Shown: piece after piece, positions 18,736 through 28,456 of the stretch
Position numbering within the stretch: the stretch's first letter is position 1
Layout: every line of letters begins with the position of its first letter
NCBI RefSeq assembly: GCF_016624945.1
Contig: NZ_JACVUI010000004.1
Coordinates: 1-64,000 of the forward strand
DNA from: Acinetobacter sp. S54
GTDB taxonomy: Bacteria; Pseudomonadota; Gammaproteobacteria; Pseudomonadales; Moraxellaceae
DNA: 64,000 bases
Reading direction: 5' to 3'
Position numbers and translations under genes: made by a program
The notes under the pieces: generated by a model
The model's database searches: none
Told to the model about the DNA's origin: nothing
The model's input: the letters and a program-made list of their open reading frames with translations, nothing else

Positions 18736-20349
18736 ATGTCTCATCAGTCAGATCTTATTAGTCAGGATATTCTGGCCTATTTAAAACAACATGAGCAAAA
18801 AGATTTACTACGCTTTTTGACGTGCGGTAATGTTGATGATGGTAAAAGTACCCTTATTGGGCGTTTACTTTATGATTCAAAATTGATTTATGAAGATCAA
18901 TTACAGGCGGTTACGCGCGATAGTAAAAAAGTCGGAACCACTGGCGACGCTCCTGATCTAGCTTTACTTGTAGATGGTTTACAAGCTGAACGTGAGCAGG
19001 GCATTACCATTGATGTCGCCTATCGCTATTTCTCTACAGAAAAGCGTAAGTTCATTATTGCGGATACTCCGGGGCATGAGCAATACACACGTAATATGGC
19101 GACAGGTGCTTCAACAGCAGACCTCGCGATCATCCTGATCGATGCCCGTTATGGTGTACAAACTCAAACACGTCGCCATTCATTTATTGCAAGCTTACTC
19201 GGTATTAAAAATATCGTAGTTGCGATCAACAAAATGGACTTAGTTGAGTTTTCTGAAGCACGTTTCAATGAAATTCAGGTTGAATATGATGCTTTTGTGA
19301 GCCAATTGGGAGATCGTCGTCCAGAAAATATCCTATTTGTACCGATTTCAGCTTTAAATGGTGATAATGTCGTAAATCCATCGACGAGTACGCCATGGTA
19401 CAAGGGTCAAACCTTGATGAACATTCTTGAATTGGTGGAAATTAAACGTGAATCCAATAAACATGAATTCCGTTTCCCTGTTCAATATGTGAATCGTCCA
19501 AACCTTGATTTCCGTGGCTTTGCAGGGACAATTGCACTCGGTGAAATCAATGTCGGTGATGAAATCGTGGCATTACCATCGGGCAAAAAATCGACTGTTA
19601 AAGAGATCGTAACTTTTGATGGTAATCTTGAACAGGCGATTGCAGGTCAGGCAGTAACCTTGACCTTAAATGATGAAATTGATATCTCTCGTGGCAACGT
19701 GTTGGTGCGTTCAGGTGAGCAGCCGCTGATTTCTCGTTCTGTACGTGCATCTGTGGTTTGGATGAATGAACATGCTTTAGTGAAAGGTAAGTTATATAAC
19801 GTCAAGATTGGTACACAAACTGTTCCTGCCAAAGTGACCGAAATTAACTATCGTGTCAATGTGAACACACTTGAGCACACGCAAGTCGAAGAACTTGAAT
19901 TGAATGCGATTGCTGATGTGACGGTTGAATTTGATGCGCCAGTAGTATTTGATCGTTATCAGGATTCTCGTTATACAGGTTCATTTATCTTCATCGATCG
20001 TTTGAGTAACGTAACGGTTGGGGCCGGTATGGTTGAAGCTGCGGTTGAATGGACTGCCAGCAATAATCCTGTAACCGCGGAAGATCGTGCAGCACGTTTG
20101 GGTCAAAAACCTGCAGTGATTGGTATAGCTGTATCCTTGCTTGAGAAAGCTCAAGCCTTGGAAAGCTTGCTGATTCAGCAGGGTGTCGTGGCGATTGTCA
20201 AGGCAGACTTGAATCTAGAACAGATTAACCTACTCCGTGAAACGGGTGTGGTGGTAATTACGACGATTATCGAAGGTACAGATACAAACGTAACAGCTGA
20301 AACTGTTGAGGATGTAGTTGACCAAGTCGTAGAGTTAGTTCGTTTGTAA
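18736..20349 (+). CDS. cysN: Sulfate adenylyltransferase subunit 1 (GTPase) with degenerate CysC-like tail
   Basis: CysN couples GTP hydrolysis to ATP sulfurylase activity of CysD. The elongation-factor-like GTPase domain shows the P-loop GNVDDGKST (31-39), [20 protein letters not shown] and NKMDL, followed by beta-barrel domains. At 537 residues it is about 60 longer than E. coli CysN (475). The last 94 residues begin [20 protein letters not shown], which recalls the RAALKGQKPAVIWFTGLSGAGKST junction of CysN-CysC fusions. Here the kinase P-loop is absent and the tail is too short for APS kinase, so it should not phosphorylate APS. No separate cysC is in the window. Confidence 0.95.
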   Translation: MSHQSDLISQDILAYLKQHEQKDLLRFLTCGNVDDGKSTLIGRLLYDSKLIYEDQLQAVTRDSKKVGTTGDAPDLALLVDGLQAEREQGITIDVAYRYFSTEKRKFIIADTPGHEQYTRNMATGASTADLAIILIDARYGVQTQTRRHSFIASLLGIKNIVVAINKMDLVEFSEARFNEIQVEYDAFVSQLGDRRPENILFVPISALNGDNVVNPSTSTPWYKGQTLMNILELVEIKRESNKHEFRFPVQYVNRPNLDFRGFAGTIALGEINVGDEIVALPSGKKSTVKEIVTFDGNLEQAIAGQAVTLTLNDEIDISRGNVLVRSGEQPLISRSVRASVVWMNEHALVKGKLYNVKIGTQTVPAKVTEINYRVNVNTLEHTQVEELELNAIADVTVEFDAPVVFDRYQDSRYTGSFIFIDRLSNVTVGAGMVEAAVEWTASNNPVTAEDRAARLGQKPAVIGIAVSLLEKAQALESLLIQQGVVAIVKADLNLEQINLLRETGVVVITTIIEGTDTNVTAETVEDVVDQVVELVRL

Positions 20350-20364
20350 TTAGACTCTTGAAAC

Positions 20365-20397
20365 AAAAAAAACCTCCTAAATTTAGGAGGTTTTTTT
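20365..20397. terminator. Bidirectional terminator after cysN
   Basis: AACCTCCTAAA / TTTAGGAGGTT is a perfect 22-base palindrome, flanked by A-rich sequence on the left and T7 on the right. It separates convergent cysN and the citrate-type transporter gene and can serve both. Confidence 0.88.
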
Positions 20398-20408
20398 AAT
20401 CGAACCAT

Positions 20409-21749
20409 TTAAACGATACTGATCAATGGAAAAACGCCAAATACTAAAGCACTGCCCATAAGTACACAACACGTCATAAATGCCCATTTCAAAGTAAATT
20501 TTTGATGGTCAGCAAACTCAACTGCAGCTAGACCACACAGTAAATAAGTTGATGGAACTAATGGGGAGAGGAGGTGAATCGGCTGACCTACAATAGACGC
20601 TCGCGCAATTTCAACGGGTTCAATTCCATAATGAGTAGCAGCTTCGGCTAAAATTGGTAATACGCCAAAATAGAAAGCATCATTGGACATAAAAAATGTC
20701 AAAGGCATACTCAGCGCCCCCGTAATAGGTGCCATATATGGCCCCATACTTTCAGGAATGAGCGAAACAAATTGTTTTGACATGGCTTCTACCATACCTG
20801 TTCCCGTCAAAATTCCTGTGAAAACTCCTGCAGCAAAAATCACACCAACGACTGCAAGTACACTATCGGCATGCATAGCAATTCGTTTTTTCTGCATTTG
20901 TAAATCTGGGTAGTTCACGATAAGTGCAATACAGAAACCGAGCATAAATAGAATAGGCATTGGTAAAATTCCTTTTACCAAGGATGCCATCAGCACGATT
21001 GTCAAAATACCATTAAACCAGCGTAAATGTGGACGCTGCGCTTCAGGGTCTTTAGAGATAGTAATGTTGTCAGCATGGCTAATGTCGTCAATACTAATCA
21101 CCCCCAGACGTTTACGTTCATGTTTACCATAGAGATAAGCAAGGAAGAATAGCCAAATAATGGCAATCAACATAGATGGAATCATTGGGATAAATACGTG
21201 GCTGGCATCGACTTGTAATGCACTCGCGGCACGAGCAGTTGGTCCACCCCAAGGTGTAAGATTCATAACTCCACTACTTAATAACATTAAACAGGTCATT
21301 ACCAGTGGATTCATGCCAATACGTTTATAGAGTGGCATCATCGCTGCGACACAAATCATATATGTAGTTGAACCGTCACCATCCAAAGAAACAGTTAAGG
21401 TTAAAAAAACAGTACCTAATGTAATTTTAAGTGGATCTCCTTTCACCATCTTCAAAATCCATTTAATTGATGGGTCAAATAAGCCCGAATCGATCATTAA
21501 GGCAAAATACATAATTGCAAAGAGTAACATGACGCCAGTTGGTGCAAGCTTTTTAATACCATCTAGCATAGTTTCACCTAACATTGACACTTCAATATGG
21601 CTTAAACTGTCAATATGAAACCCAAGTCCCCAACCGATTAGAGCAAAAATAACAGGAATGAGAATGAGTGCAACCAACGCACTGAGACGTTTTGACATGA
21701 TCAAATACATAAAACACATGATCATGCTAATACCTAAAAAAGTAAGCAT
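20409..21749 (-). CDS. CitMHS-family citrate/metal-citrate:H+ symporter
   Basis: The 446-residue inner-membrane protein has about twelve hydrophobic segments and the opening typical of CitMHS carriers (IMCFMYLIMSKRLSALVALI). LTVSLDGDGSTTYMICVAAM and NLTPWGGPTARAASAL match conserved loops of the family. These carriers import citrate, usually as a complex with magnesium or calcium, with protons. The substrate here is inferred from the family only. It is transcribed alone, convergent with cysN. No two-component citrate regulator is adjacent. Confidence 0.85.
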   Translation of the reverse strand: MLTFLGISMIMCFMYLIMSKRLSALVALILIPVIFALIGWGLGFHIDSLSHIEVSMLGETMLDGIKKLAPTGVMLLFAIMYFALMIDSGLFDPSIKWILKMVKGDPLKITLGTVFLTLTVSLDGDGSTTYMICVAAMMPLYKRIGMNPLVMTCLMLLSSGVMNLTPWGGPTARAASALQVDASHVFIPMIPSMLIAIIWLFFLAYLYGKHERKRLGVISIDDISHADNITISKDPEAQRPHLRWFNGILTIVLMASLVKGILPMPILFMLGFCIALIVNYPDLQMQKKRIAMHADSVLAVVGVIFAAGVFTGILTGTGMVEAMSKQFVSLIPESMGPYMAPITGALSMPLTFFMSNDAFYFGVLPILAEAATHYGIEPVEIARASIVGQPIHLLSPLVPSTYLLCGLAAVEFADHQKFTLKWAFMTCCVLMGSALVFGVFPLISIV

Positions 21750-22038
21750 AAAAGCGATCCTTAGCCCAAAAAATTATTATTGATAAAACACGCTTTCACT
21801 TTAATGTGGAGCAAATCTATATTTATTATTTATTCTAAAAAATGCAATTACAAAACATATTTATAATACTAAGGTCTATAGTGAGTGGCCTACGTATTTT
21901 ATACGATGGAGGTAAAAATACCTTATGGCAACAAGCCATCTAAATGTGATGAAAATCTGCAATAGATTATTTATTTTTATTCTGCTTTGAAAACACTTTT
22001 ATGCGACAATAGTTCTTTCATTTTTCCCAAGGACTCCC

Positions 22039-22542
22039 ATGACAGAGCACTCTCATGAATCTTTAACTGATATCGAAATTATAGATATTTTACAGTCAAT
22101 GAAGAAAGACGAGCTTGATGCTGAGGCGAAAGAAATTATTCGTGATGGGGGAAAGGCGGGTCGACAAGAAGCACATAAACAAGCACTTGTGGCCTTAAAT
22201 CATAATTTTGAAGAAAAGTTTGTAGAAGCGGTAACTTTAGCATTGGGGTTAAATGCTGCACAGGCAAAGAAAATTCGATATAAAAAAGATCGTATCCGTA
22301 TTTTCAAAGCCAAAGGTTTGGGTTATATGGCAATTGATGGTGCAGAAACAGCGCAGGTTTTAGCCCAAATTGCGCAGGCTATTTTACGTGAAGATGCAAT
22401 TGTGACCAAAGATTTGCACAATATTTTTCCTTTTTGGAAAGAGGGCTGGCCGATGGTGCAATTTGATAGTGCCTACAAAATTTTGGCAGAAGACATCCAA
22501 TTGCATTATGAGGCGTTAATTAATGCATTGCTTGGGCATTGA
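22039..22542 (+). CDS. Uncharacterised 167-residue protein
   Basis: I do not recognise this protein. It starts at ATG 22039, 6 bases after AAGGA, so it is very likely translated. It is soluble-looking, rich in charged and alanine-containing helices, without signal peptide or membrane segment. Features are an acidic start (DIEIIDILQSMKKDELDAEA), a basic stretch (AAQAKKIRYKKDRIRIFKAK) that could contact nucleic acid, and an aromatic region (NIFPFWKEGWPMVQFDSAY). It is transcribed alone in a roughly 290-base A/T-rich promoter region and is convergent with the CNNM protein. Confidence 0.75.
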   Translation: MTEHSHESLTDIEIIDILQSMKKDELDAEAKEIIRDGGKAGRQEAHKQALVALNHNFEEKFVEAVTLALGLNAAQAKKIRYKKDRIRIFKAKGLGYMAIDGAETAQVLAQIAQAILREDAIVTKDLHNIFPFWKEGWPMVQFDSAYKILAEDIQLHYEALINALLGH

Positions 22543-22545
22543 TTA

Positions 22546-22578
22546 AAAAAATGAGAGAGATTCAAGATAGTCTCTCTC
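22546..22578 (-). terminator. Terminator of the CNNM/CBS gene
   Basis: GAGAGAGA (22553-22560) pairs with TCTCTCTC (22571-22578). On the minus strand the stem is followed by ATTTTTTT, so it terminates the minus-strand gene ending at 22584. Confidence 0.78.
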
Positions 22579-22583
22579 ACGAA

Positions 22584-23906
22584 TTAGTCTTCAAGTAAAC
22601 TTTGATCTTCCAGTTTTTCCAAAATTCGTGTTACTAATAATTGGTCAATTTTATAATGATCAACATCGACCACTTCAAATTTAAAACCACTAAACTCTAC
22701 ACTATCCGCAGGGCGTGGAATTTTGCGTAATTGATACATCATAAATCCTGCCAGAGTTTCATAATTCTCTTCATCTGGCATTTCATCAATTTCAAGCGCA
22801 TGTTTCAGGTCTTCAATTGGGGTGCTCCCATCAATTAGCCATGAATTATTATCGCGTTTAATAATTTGCTGATCTGCTTCAATTGGGGTTACCCAGTCAC
22901 CCATTACCGTAATCATAATATCACTTAAGGTAATAACACCCACGACCAAGGCATATTCATTGATGACCACGGCAAATTTTTCTTTGGTTGATCGAAAGCG
23001 ATCCAGCACTTCGGAAAGTGTCAGGGTATCTGGAATGGTCAAGACCGTACGAATAGTATTTTCTTTGAGCTGGATTAATGATTGACTATTTAAAATCCGA
23101 ACCAGTATATCTTTGGCATCTACATAGCCAATGACCTGATCAATACTTTCATTACACACCAAAAATTTGGAATAAGGATATTCTGCTAGCTTTTGACGAA
23201 TGCTTTGATCCGATTCATTCAGGGTAAAATACACGATATTTTCTCGTGTCGTCATACTTGATGGAACTGTTCGTTCTTCTAGCTCAAACACATTTTCAAT
23301 AAAATGATGTTCTTGTTTTTGCAATACGCCCGCTTGTGCGCCCGCTTCCATTACAGCTGAAATATCATCAAAAGTAATATTGTCATCGCGTGTAGTATTC
23401 ACCTTGAATAGGCGAAATAATAAATTAGCAATAGCATTGATTAACCATGCCAGGGGTTTACAGATTTTGATAAAAACCTGAATGGGGTTAATGACTGAAA
23501 CTGCAATTTTTTCAGGTGCGATCATAGCCAGACGTTTAGGCATTAGATCGGCAAATAAAATGAACAGTGAAGTTACAAAGGTAAAGGAAAGGACAAATCC
23601 AATAGTCTGCGTCCACGGACCATCATAGAAACGATCCACTAAATTCACAAAAAATGGACGAAAAGCAGCTTCACCCAAAATACCGCCAAGAATAGCAACA
23701 GCATTTAGACCAATTTGCGATGCAGCAAAGAAATCAGCTGATTGATGCTGAAGATCAAGGACTTGTTGAGCACGTTCATCGCCTGATTCCGCAAGAATTT
23801 TTAATTTTACTTTACGCGCACCAGCAAGGGCGATTTCCGTTAAAGATAAAAAACCCGCCGCGATAATCAGCATGACAATGATAACGACGTTTTGAAAAAG
23901 GCTCAC
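22584..23906 (-). CDS. CNNM/CorC-type membrane protein with CBS domains (hemolysin-related)
   Basis: The 440-residue protein has an N-terminal DUF21/CNNM transmembrane domain (opening VVIIVMLIIAAGFLSLTEIAL; LMPKRLAMIAPEKIAV near 135), a paired CBS module (from about 215: VPSSMTTRENIVYFTLNESD; later VVINEYALVVGVITLSDIMI), and a C-terminal CorC_HlyC domain. Such proteins are linked to magnesium or cobalt efflux and to transporter regulation; the old name hemolysin is misleading. It is a single gene with its own terminator. The precise ion is not visible from sequence. Confidence 0.9.
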   Translation of the reverse strand: MSLFQNVVIIVMLIIAAGFLSLTEIALAGARKVKLKILAESGDERAQQVLDLQHQSADFFAASQIGLNAVAILGGILGEAAFRPFFVNLVDRFYDGPWTQTIGFVLSFTFVTSLFILFADLMPKRLAMIAPEKIAVSVINPIQVFIKICKPLAWLINAIANLLFRLFKVNTTRDDNITFDDISAVMEAGAQAGVLQKQEHHFIENVFELEERTVPSSMTTRENIVYFTLNESDQSIRQKLAEYPYSKFLVCNESIDQVIGYVDAKDILVRILNSQSLIQLKENTIRTVLTIPDTLTLSEVLDRFRSTKEKFAVVINEYALVVGVITLSDIMITVMGDWVTPIEADQQIIKRDNNSWLIDGSTPIEDLKHALEIDEMPDEENYETLAGFMMYQLRKIPRPADSVEFSGFKFEVVDVDHYKIDQLLVTRILEKLEDQSLLED

Positions 23907-23953
23907 AGTTCACCTGTAGTCATTCGTTATTATGAGAAAGTTTTAATACAATG

Positions 23954-23983
23954 AAAAAGAGGGAGGTAGTTTTAACTACCTCG
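23954..23983 (-). terminator. Probable terminator of the LysR-type gene
   Basis: GAGGTAGTT / AACTACCTC forms a 9-bp stem with a 2-base centre at 23963-23982. On the minus strand CCTCTTTTTC follows it. It lies between the LysR gene and the start of the CNNM gene. Confidence 0.6.
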
Positions 23984-24034
23984 GTATAGGATCAGTATAA
24001 GCTTGAAAACAGAAGAAATTAACAAAAATTTATT

Positions 24035-25024
24035 TTAATAATGCGAAAATTGCGAATTATTGGTTAAAAACTCGCGATTTTCTTCTTCTATCATTTGACG
24101 TGCGACAAATAAAATCAGCTGTCGTAACCAACGATGGGCTGGATGATGATGCAATAGCGGACACCATGCCATTTTTAATTCGAACTCGGGAATATAAAAC
24201 GGCGGATCTTTGATTAATAATTTTGGATTACTGGCTTGCAATCGAGCCATACGAGTAGGCAAGGTTGCAATTAAATCTACATTTTGAGCCAATAAAGCTG
24301 GCATTTGATAATGACGCGTAAATACTGAGATTTTACGTTTTTGACCAATACGTTCCAGCGCCTGATCAATCCAGCCTAATCCCGCTTGTTTATCCGGATT
24401 AATACCAAAACCAACACCCATTCCAGTTTTAGATACCCAAATATGTTGCGCATCTAAATAGTTTTTGAGATTGAGATGCTGACCCGCTGGGTGTTTATCA
24501 TTTAACAAGCAGCTAAAACTATCACGCCAAACTAAAACTTGATGGAAACTTTGTGGTATTTCATTGAATCGGTTAATGGCAAGATCGACTTTACCTTGTT
24601 CCATATCACGGTAAGATACATCACTTGGAGTAAGAAAATCTAATACCACATTGGGAGCTTCAGAACGTAACGCTTTGACCAAACGAGGAACCAGAGTCGC
24701 TTCAGCGTAATCTGAAGTCATAATGCGAAACACTCGATTACTGGTATAAGGTCGAAATTCGGTACGCGGTTCCAAAATCATGGACAGATCAGAAAGTGCA
24801 TCGCGAATACGGGGCTGTAATTCAAGTGCACGTTCCGTCGGAGTCATGCCTTCTGATGAGCGGATCAAGAGGGGATCATTAAATAAATTGCGAAGTCTAC
24901 GCAAAATATTACTCATAGCGGGTTGGGTAACGCCTAACTGTTCGGCGGCACGAGTGACATTTTTTTCGCGAAGAAGCACGTCAAGATAAATTAATAGATT
25001 AAGATCTACCCGCTCCAGATTCAT
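24035..25024 (-). CDS. LysR-type transcriptional regulator
   Basis: The 329-residue protein has the LysR winged helix-turn-helix at the N-terminus (DLNLLIYLDVLLREKNVTRA, AEQLGVTQPAMSNILRRLRN) and an effector-binding domain (YTSNRVFRIMTSDYAEATLV, DLAINRFNEIPQSFHQVLVW). The opening resembles the NodD/LeuO branch. It is divergent from isocitrate lyase across a 606-base gap, so control of aceA is a reasonable but unproved guess. The ligand is unknown. The ATG is directly preceded by A/T-rich sequence without a strong ribosome site. Confidence 0.9.
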   Translation of the reverse strand: MNLERVDLNLLIYLDVLLREKNVTRAAEQLGVTQPAMSNILRRLRNLFNDPLLIRSSEGMTPTERALELQPRIRDALSDLSMILEPRTEFRPYTSNRVFRIMTSDYAEATLVPRLVKALRSEAPNVVLDFLTPSDVSYRDMEQGKVDLAINRFNEIPQSFHQVLVWRDSFSCLLNDKHPAGQHLNLKNYLDAQHIWVSKTGMGVGFGINPDKQAGLGWIDQALERIGQKRKISVFTRHYQMPALLAQNVDLIATLPTRMARLQASNPKLLIKDPPFYIPEFELKMAWCPLLHHHPAHRWLRQLILFVARQMIEEENREFLTNNSQFSHY

Positions 25025-25630
25025 AAAAAAAATACCGAAAATAAAATCATGAAATTGTGATCGATTATGCCATAGATGAATGGATTTGTGTGAAAAAACG
25101 CTGAAAAAAACAGCGGTTCTAAGGCATAAATCTAAATATTATGATGGATTAGACATCTTGAAATATTGATAGAAAATTCTGAATCAACTTTAGAAAATAA
25201 TTCAAAAAAGTAGAACTCGTGCGAGTCTAAATGATCTGATTCATCATTATAACGTGGGTTGTTAAGCTAAACATTGGCAAGTTTTTACTATTTCACATCA
25301 TGAAACGATGAGTAAATTCACATTGTGACTTAAGTCGAATAGATCAAAAAACCACTTAAAACGACCAAATTGAATCATTTTATGAATTTTATAATTTAAT
25401 TTAATTGATAAAAATCAATAATTTGAATTTTAGATATATAATTATAATACGACTTTAATCTATATATTTTTTTAAAAAATACTGAAGATTAATGGAGGAT
25501 ATTGGATTAATTTTTTGGCTCAGACTAAGCTGTGATCATATTGATGGAGTGGCTGAATTATAGTCGAGTCAAATAAACATGACAGTTCAGCATGACATCT
25601 TTTCGATGAAATCCTAAAAAGGAATATATC
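25025..25630. other. Long A/T-rich gap between lysR and aceA
   Basis: I see no credible ORF or RNA gene in these 606 bases. Visible elements are a 12-base palindrome ACTCGTGCGAGT at 25215-25226, a possible operator, and GAGTCAAAT-type sequence near 25565. A hairpin CGCTG-A7-CAGCG at 25099-25115 reads on the minus strand as a stem followed by T6, about 75 bases before lysR. The aceA ribosome site AAAAGGA lies 8 bases before its ATG. Confidence 0.5.
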
Positions 25631-27232
25631 ATGACATATCAATCAGCTCTTGAGCACGTACGTGCCGTAAAAAACAAATTAGGTGGCACTTGGGATGCAA
25701 TTCGTCCTGAAGACGCTGCTCGTATGATCGTTCAGAACCGTTTCCATACGGGTTTGGACATCGCTAAATATACAGCTGCTATCATGCGTAAAGATATGGC
25801 TGAATATGATGCTGACAACAGCAACTATACTCAATCTTTGGGTTGCTGGCATGGTTTCATCGCTCAACAAAAAATGATTGCGAATAAAAAATATTTCGGC
25901 ACAACCAACAAACGTTATATCTACCTTTCTGGTTGGATGGTTGCTGCACTTCGTTCTGAATTTGGTCCACTTCCTGACCAATCTATGCACGAAAAAACTG
26001 CTGTGCCAAAATTGATTGCAGAAATCTATACTTTCTTACGTCAAGCTGATGCGAAAGAATTAAATGACTTATTCCGTGCATTGCAAAAAGCTGAAGGTGC
26101 TGGCGATACTGCAAAAGTAAAAGAAATCGAAGCTCAAATCGATAACTTTGAAACTCATGTCGTGCCAATTATTGCTGACATTGATGCTGGTTTTGGTAAC
26201 GAAGAAGCAACATATTTGTTAACTAAGCAAATGATCGAAGCGGGTGCATGTGCAATCCAAATCGAAAACCAGGTTTCTGACGCTAAACAATGTGGTCACC
26301 AAGCTGGTAAAGTAACAGTTCCACACGAAGACTTCCTTGCGAAAATTAATGCTGTACGTTATGCGTTCCTTGAGCTTGGTGTTGATGATGGTGTTATCGT
26401 TGCGCGTACTGACTCTGAAGGCGCAGACTTGACTCAAAAGATCCCTGTATCGAAAGAGAAAGGTGACTTGGCTTCTCAATATATCAGCTACTTAGATACT
26501 CAGGAAATTGATATCTCTGAAGCAAGTGATGACGAAATCCTGATCAAACGTGATGGTAAATTACACCGCCCAACGCGTTTAGCCTCTGGCTTGTATCAGT
26601 TCCGTGAAGGTACTCAGCATGACCGCGTTGTACTTGACTGTGTAACTAGCTTGCAAAATGGCGCGGACATGATCTGGATCGAAACTCCAACTCCAGATGT
26701 TCAAGGTATTGCTGGCTTTGTAAATGACATCAAAAAACAAGTTCCAAATGCAAAACTTGTTTATAACAACTCTCCATCGTTCAACTGGACCTTAAACTTC
26801 CGTCAACAAGCGTATGATCGTTGGGTTGCTGAAGGTAAAGATGTTTCTGGTTATGACCGTGCGAAGTTAATGAGCGCTGAATACGATGCTTCTGAATTGG
26901 CTGCTGATGCTGATGAAAAGATTCGTACTTTCCAAGCTGATGCTGCACGTGAAGCTGGTGTGTTCCATCACTTGATCACACTTCCGACTTACCACACTGC
27001 TGCTCTTTCTACTCATGAGCTTGCTAAAGGTTACTTCGGTGAAGAAGGTATGTTGGCTTATGTTGCTGGCGTACAACGTAAAGAAATCCGCGGTGGTATC
27101 GCGTGTGTTAAACACCAAGCAATGGCTGGTTCTGACATCGGTGATGATCACAAAGAAATCTTTGCGGGTGAACAAGCGCTTAAAGCGGGTGATGCAAGCA
27201 AAAATACAATGAATCAATTCTCAGCTCACTAA
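25631..27232 (+). CDS. aceA: Isocitrate lyase
   Basis: AceA splits isocitrate into glyoxylate and succinate, letting the cell grow on acetate and fatty acids through the glyoxylate bypass. The 533-residue product belongs to the long form seen in Pseudomonas and Acinetobacter. It has the metal-site motif IADIDAGFGN (about 181-190), and the active-site loop reads KQCGH with Cys221, where E. coli has KKCGH. The catalytic loop is followed by GKVTVPHEDFLAKINAVRYA. It is monocistronic with its own terminator, and malate synthase is not in the window. Codon use is strongly biased, as expected for a highly expressed enzyme. Confidence 0.97.
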   Translation: MTYQSALEHVRAVKNKLGGTWDAIRPEDAARMIVQNRFHTGLDIAKYTAAIMRKDMAEYDADNSNYTQSLGCWHGFIAQQKMIANKKYFGTTNKRYIYLSGWMVAALRSEFGPLPDQSMHEKTAVPKLIAEIYTFLRQADAKELNDLFRALQKAEGAGDTAKVKEIEAQIDNFETHVVPIIADIDAGFGNEEATYLLTKQMIEAGACAIQIENQVSDAKQCGHQAGKVTVPHEDFLAKINAVRYAFLELGVDDGVIVARTDSEGADLTQKIPVSKEKGDLASQYISYLDTQEIDISEASDDEILIKRDGKLHRPTRLASGLYQFREGTQHDRVVLDCVTSLQNGADMIWIETPTPDVQGIAGFVNDIKKQVPNAKLVYNNSPSFNWTLNFRQQAYDRWVAEGKDVSGYDRAKLMSAEYDASELAADADEKIRTFQADAAREAGVFHHLITLPTYHTAALSTHELAKGYFGEEGMLAYVAGVQRKEIRGGIACVKHQAMAGSDIGDDHKEIFAGEQALKAGDASKNTMNQFSAH

Positions 27233-27246
27233 GTTGAAATTGATTT

Positions 27247-27276
27247 AAAAAAACCCTGCATATGCAGGGTTTTTTT
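27247..27276. terminator. Terminator after aceA
   Basis: The palindrome ACCCTGCATATGCAGGGT at 27253-27270 is flanked by A-rich sequence on the left and T7 on the right. It can serve both aceA and the convergent nitronate monooxygenase-like gene. Confidence 0.88.
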
Positions 27277-27307
27277 ATGAACTTTTGAGTTCAATTTGAT
27301 CCAATAA

Positions 27308-28282
27308 TTACGAACCGAGAAAACGGTTTAAGCGTTGTTGAATAATTTCATGCGCCTCAGTCATAATGCCGTGAATGAGATCATGACAGCTTGGAATATC
27401 GTGAATCAGTCCTAACACTTGTCCTGCTGAAAGTAATCCTGCATCAACATCACCTGCTTCCAAAGCAATTCGGCCTTTTGCACCAGATACATAAGGACGA
27501 ATTTCTTCAAATTGAATGTCTGGTTTCTGGCTAAGTTCAACGACCAAATCAGAAATACTATTTTTGGCTACCCGAGTAGTATTACGAAATTTTCTAAAAA
27601 TCAGGTTAGTTGAACGTTCATCTTGCGTTAAATAATACTGTTTGATTTTTTCATGAATAGGCGCTTCCTGCGTCATACAAAAACGAGTCCCCATATTGAT
27701 GCCTTCTGCTCCAAGAGCCAGAGCTGCAACCAAACCACGACCGTCTGCAAAACCGCCACTGGCAATGAGTGGAATTTTTACTTGATCCGCGGCAGCTGGA
27801 ATCAAAATTAATCCAGGAATATCATCCTCACCCGGATGTCCAGCGCATTCAAAACCATCAATTGAAATAATATCAGCCCCCATACGCTGTGCAGAAAGGG
27901 CGTGACGAACTGAAGTACATTTGTGGAGTACTGTAATGTTATGCTTCTTTAAATCTTCAATATGTTCCTGTGGCTTATTGCCTGCGGTTTCTACAATTTT
28001 GACACCACTTTCAATGATAGCTTGACGATATTCGGCATAAGGTGGTGGATTAATGGCTGGTAAAAAAGTCAAATTCACAGCAAAAGGTTTATCAGTCATT
28101 TCCCGACAACGCTGTATCTCTTTTAATAGATCTTCGGGGGTGGGTTGAGTCAATGCAGTAAGCGTTCCTAAACCACCCGCATTGGAAACTGCACTTGCTA
28201 ATTCAGCTCGTCCGACCCACATCATGCCACCTTGAATAATGGGATATTCAATACCAAGTAATTCTGTCACACGAGTTTTCAT
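27308..28282 (-). CDS. Nitronate monooxygenase-like flavoenzyme (NMO/FabK TIM barrel)
   Basis: The 324-residue protein has the FMN TIM-barrel pattern of the 2-nitropropane dioxygenase family: YPIIQGGMMWVGRAELASAV at the start, DIISIDGFECAGHPGEDDIP with a histidine where the family has its catalytic base, and IPLIASGGFADGRGLVAALA, which should bind the flavin phosphate. Members oxidise nitronates with oxygen, while close relatives are enoyl-ACP reductases (FabK) or other FMN oxidoreductases, so the exact substrate is open. It is a single gene convergent with aceA. Confidence 0.85.
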   Translation of the reverse strand: MKTRVTELLGIEYPIIQGGMMWVGRAELASAVSNAGGLGTLTALTQPTPEDLLKEIQRCREMTDKPFAVNLTFLPAINPPPYAEYRQAIIESGVKIVETAGNKPQEHIEDLKKHNITVLHKCTSVRHALSAQRMGADIISIDGFECAGHPGEDDIPGLILIPAAADQVKIPLIASGGFADGRGLVAALALGAEGINMGTRFCMTQEAPIHEKIKQYYLTQDERSTNLIFRKFRNTTRVAKNSISDLVVELSQKPDIQFEEIRPYVSGAKGRIALEAGDVDAGLLSAGQVLGLIHDIPSCHDLIHGIMTEAHEIIQQRLNRFLGS

Positions 28283-28397
28283 TGAAGAGAGTCCTTATTT
28301 TTCATTGGATATATTTTGCAGTTTGATCTTACTATAGTGTTTTATTTTTAGAAATTTCAACCATGTTTTTAGAAATTTTATTTCATTATGCGATATT

Positions 28398-28431
28398 TAT
28401 AAAAATACCAACCTCTTAGGATTGGTATTTA
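28398..28431 (-). terminator. Terminator of the NlpE-like gene
   Basis: AAATACCAA (28403-28411) pairs with TTGGTATTT (28422-28430). On the minus strand the stem is followed by TTATAAA after a short T run. It lies downstream of the lipoprotein gene ending at 28457. Confidence 0.6.
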
Positions 28432-28456
28432 TCAAGACGTTATATGAACTCAGCGT

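Noticed and set aside
21838-21950. A 33-codon plus-strand frame (opens MQLQNIFIIL) upstream of the 167-residue gene
   Set aside because: No ribosome site and no recognisable pattern; it lies in A/T-rich promoter sequence, where short frames are expected by chance.
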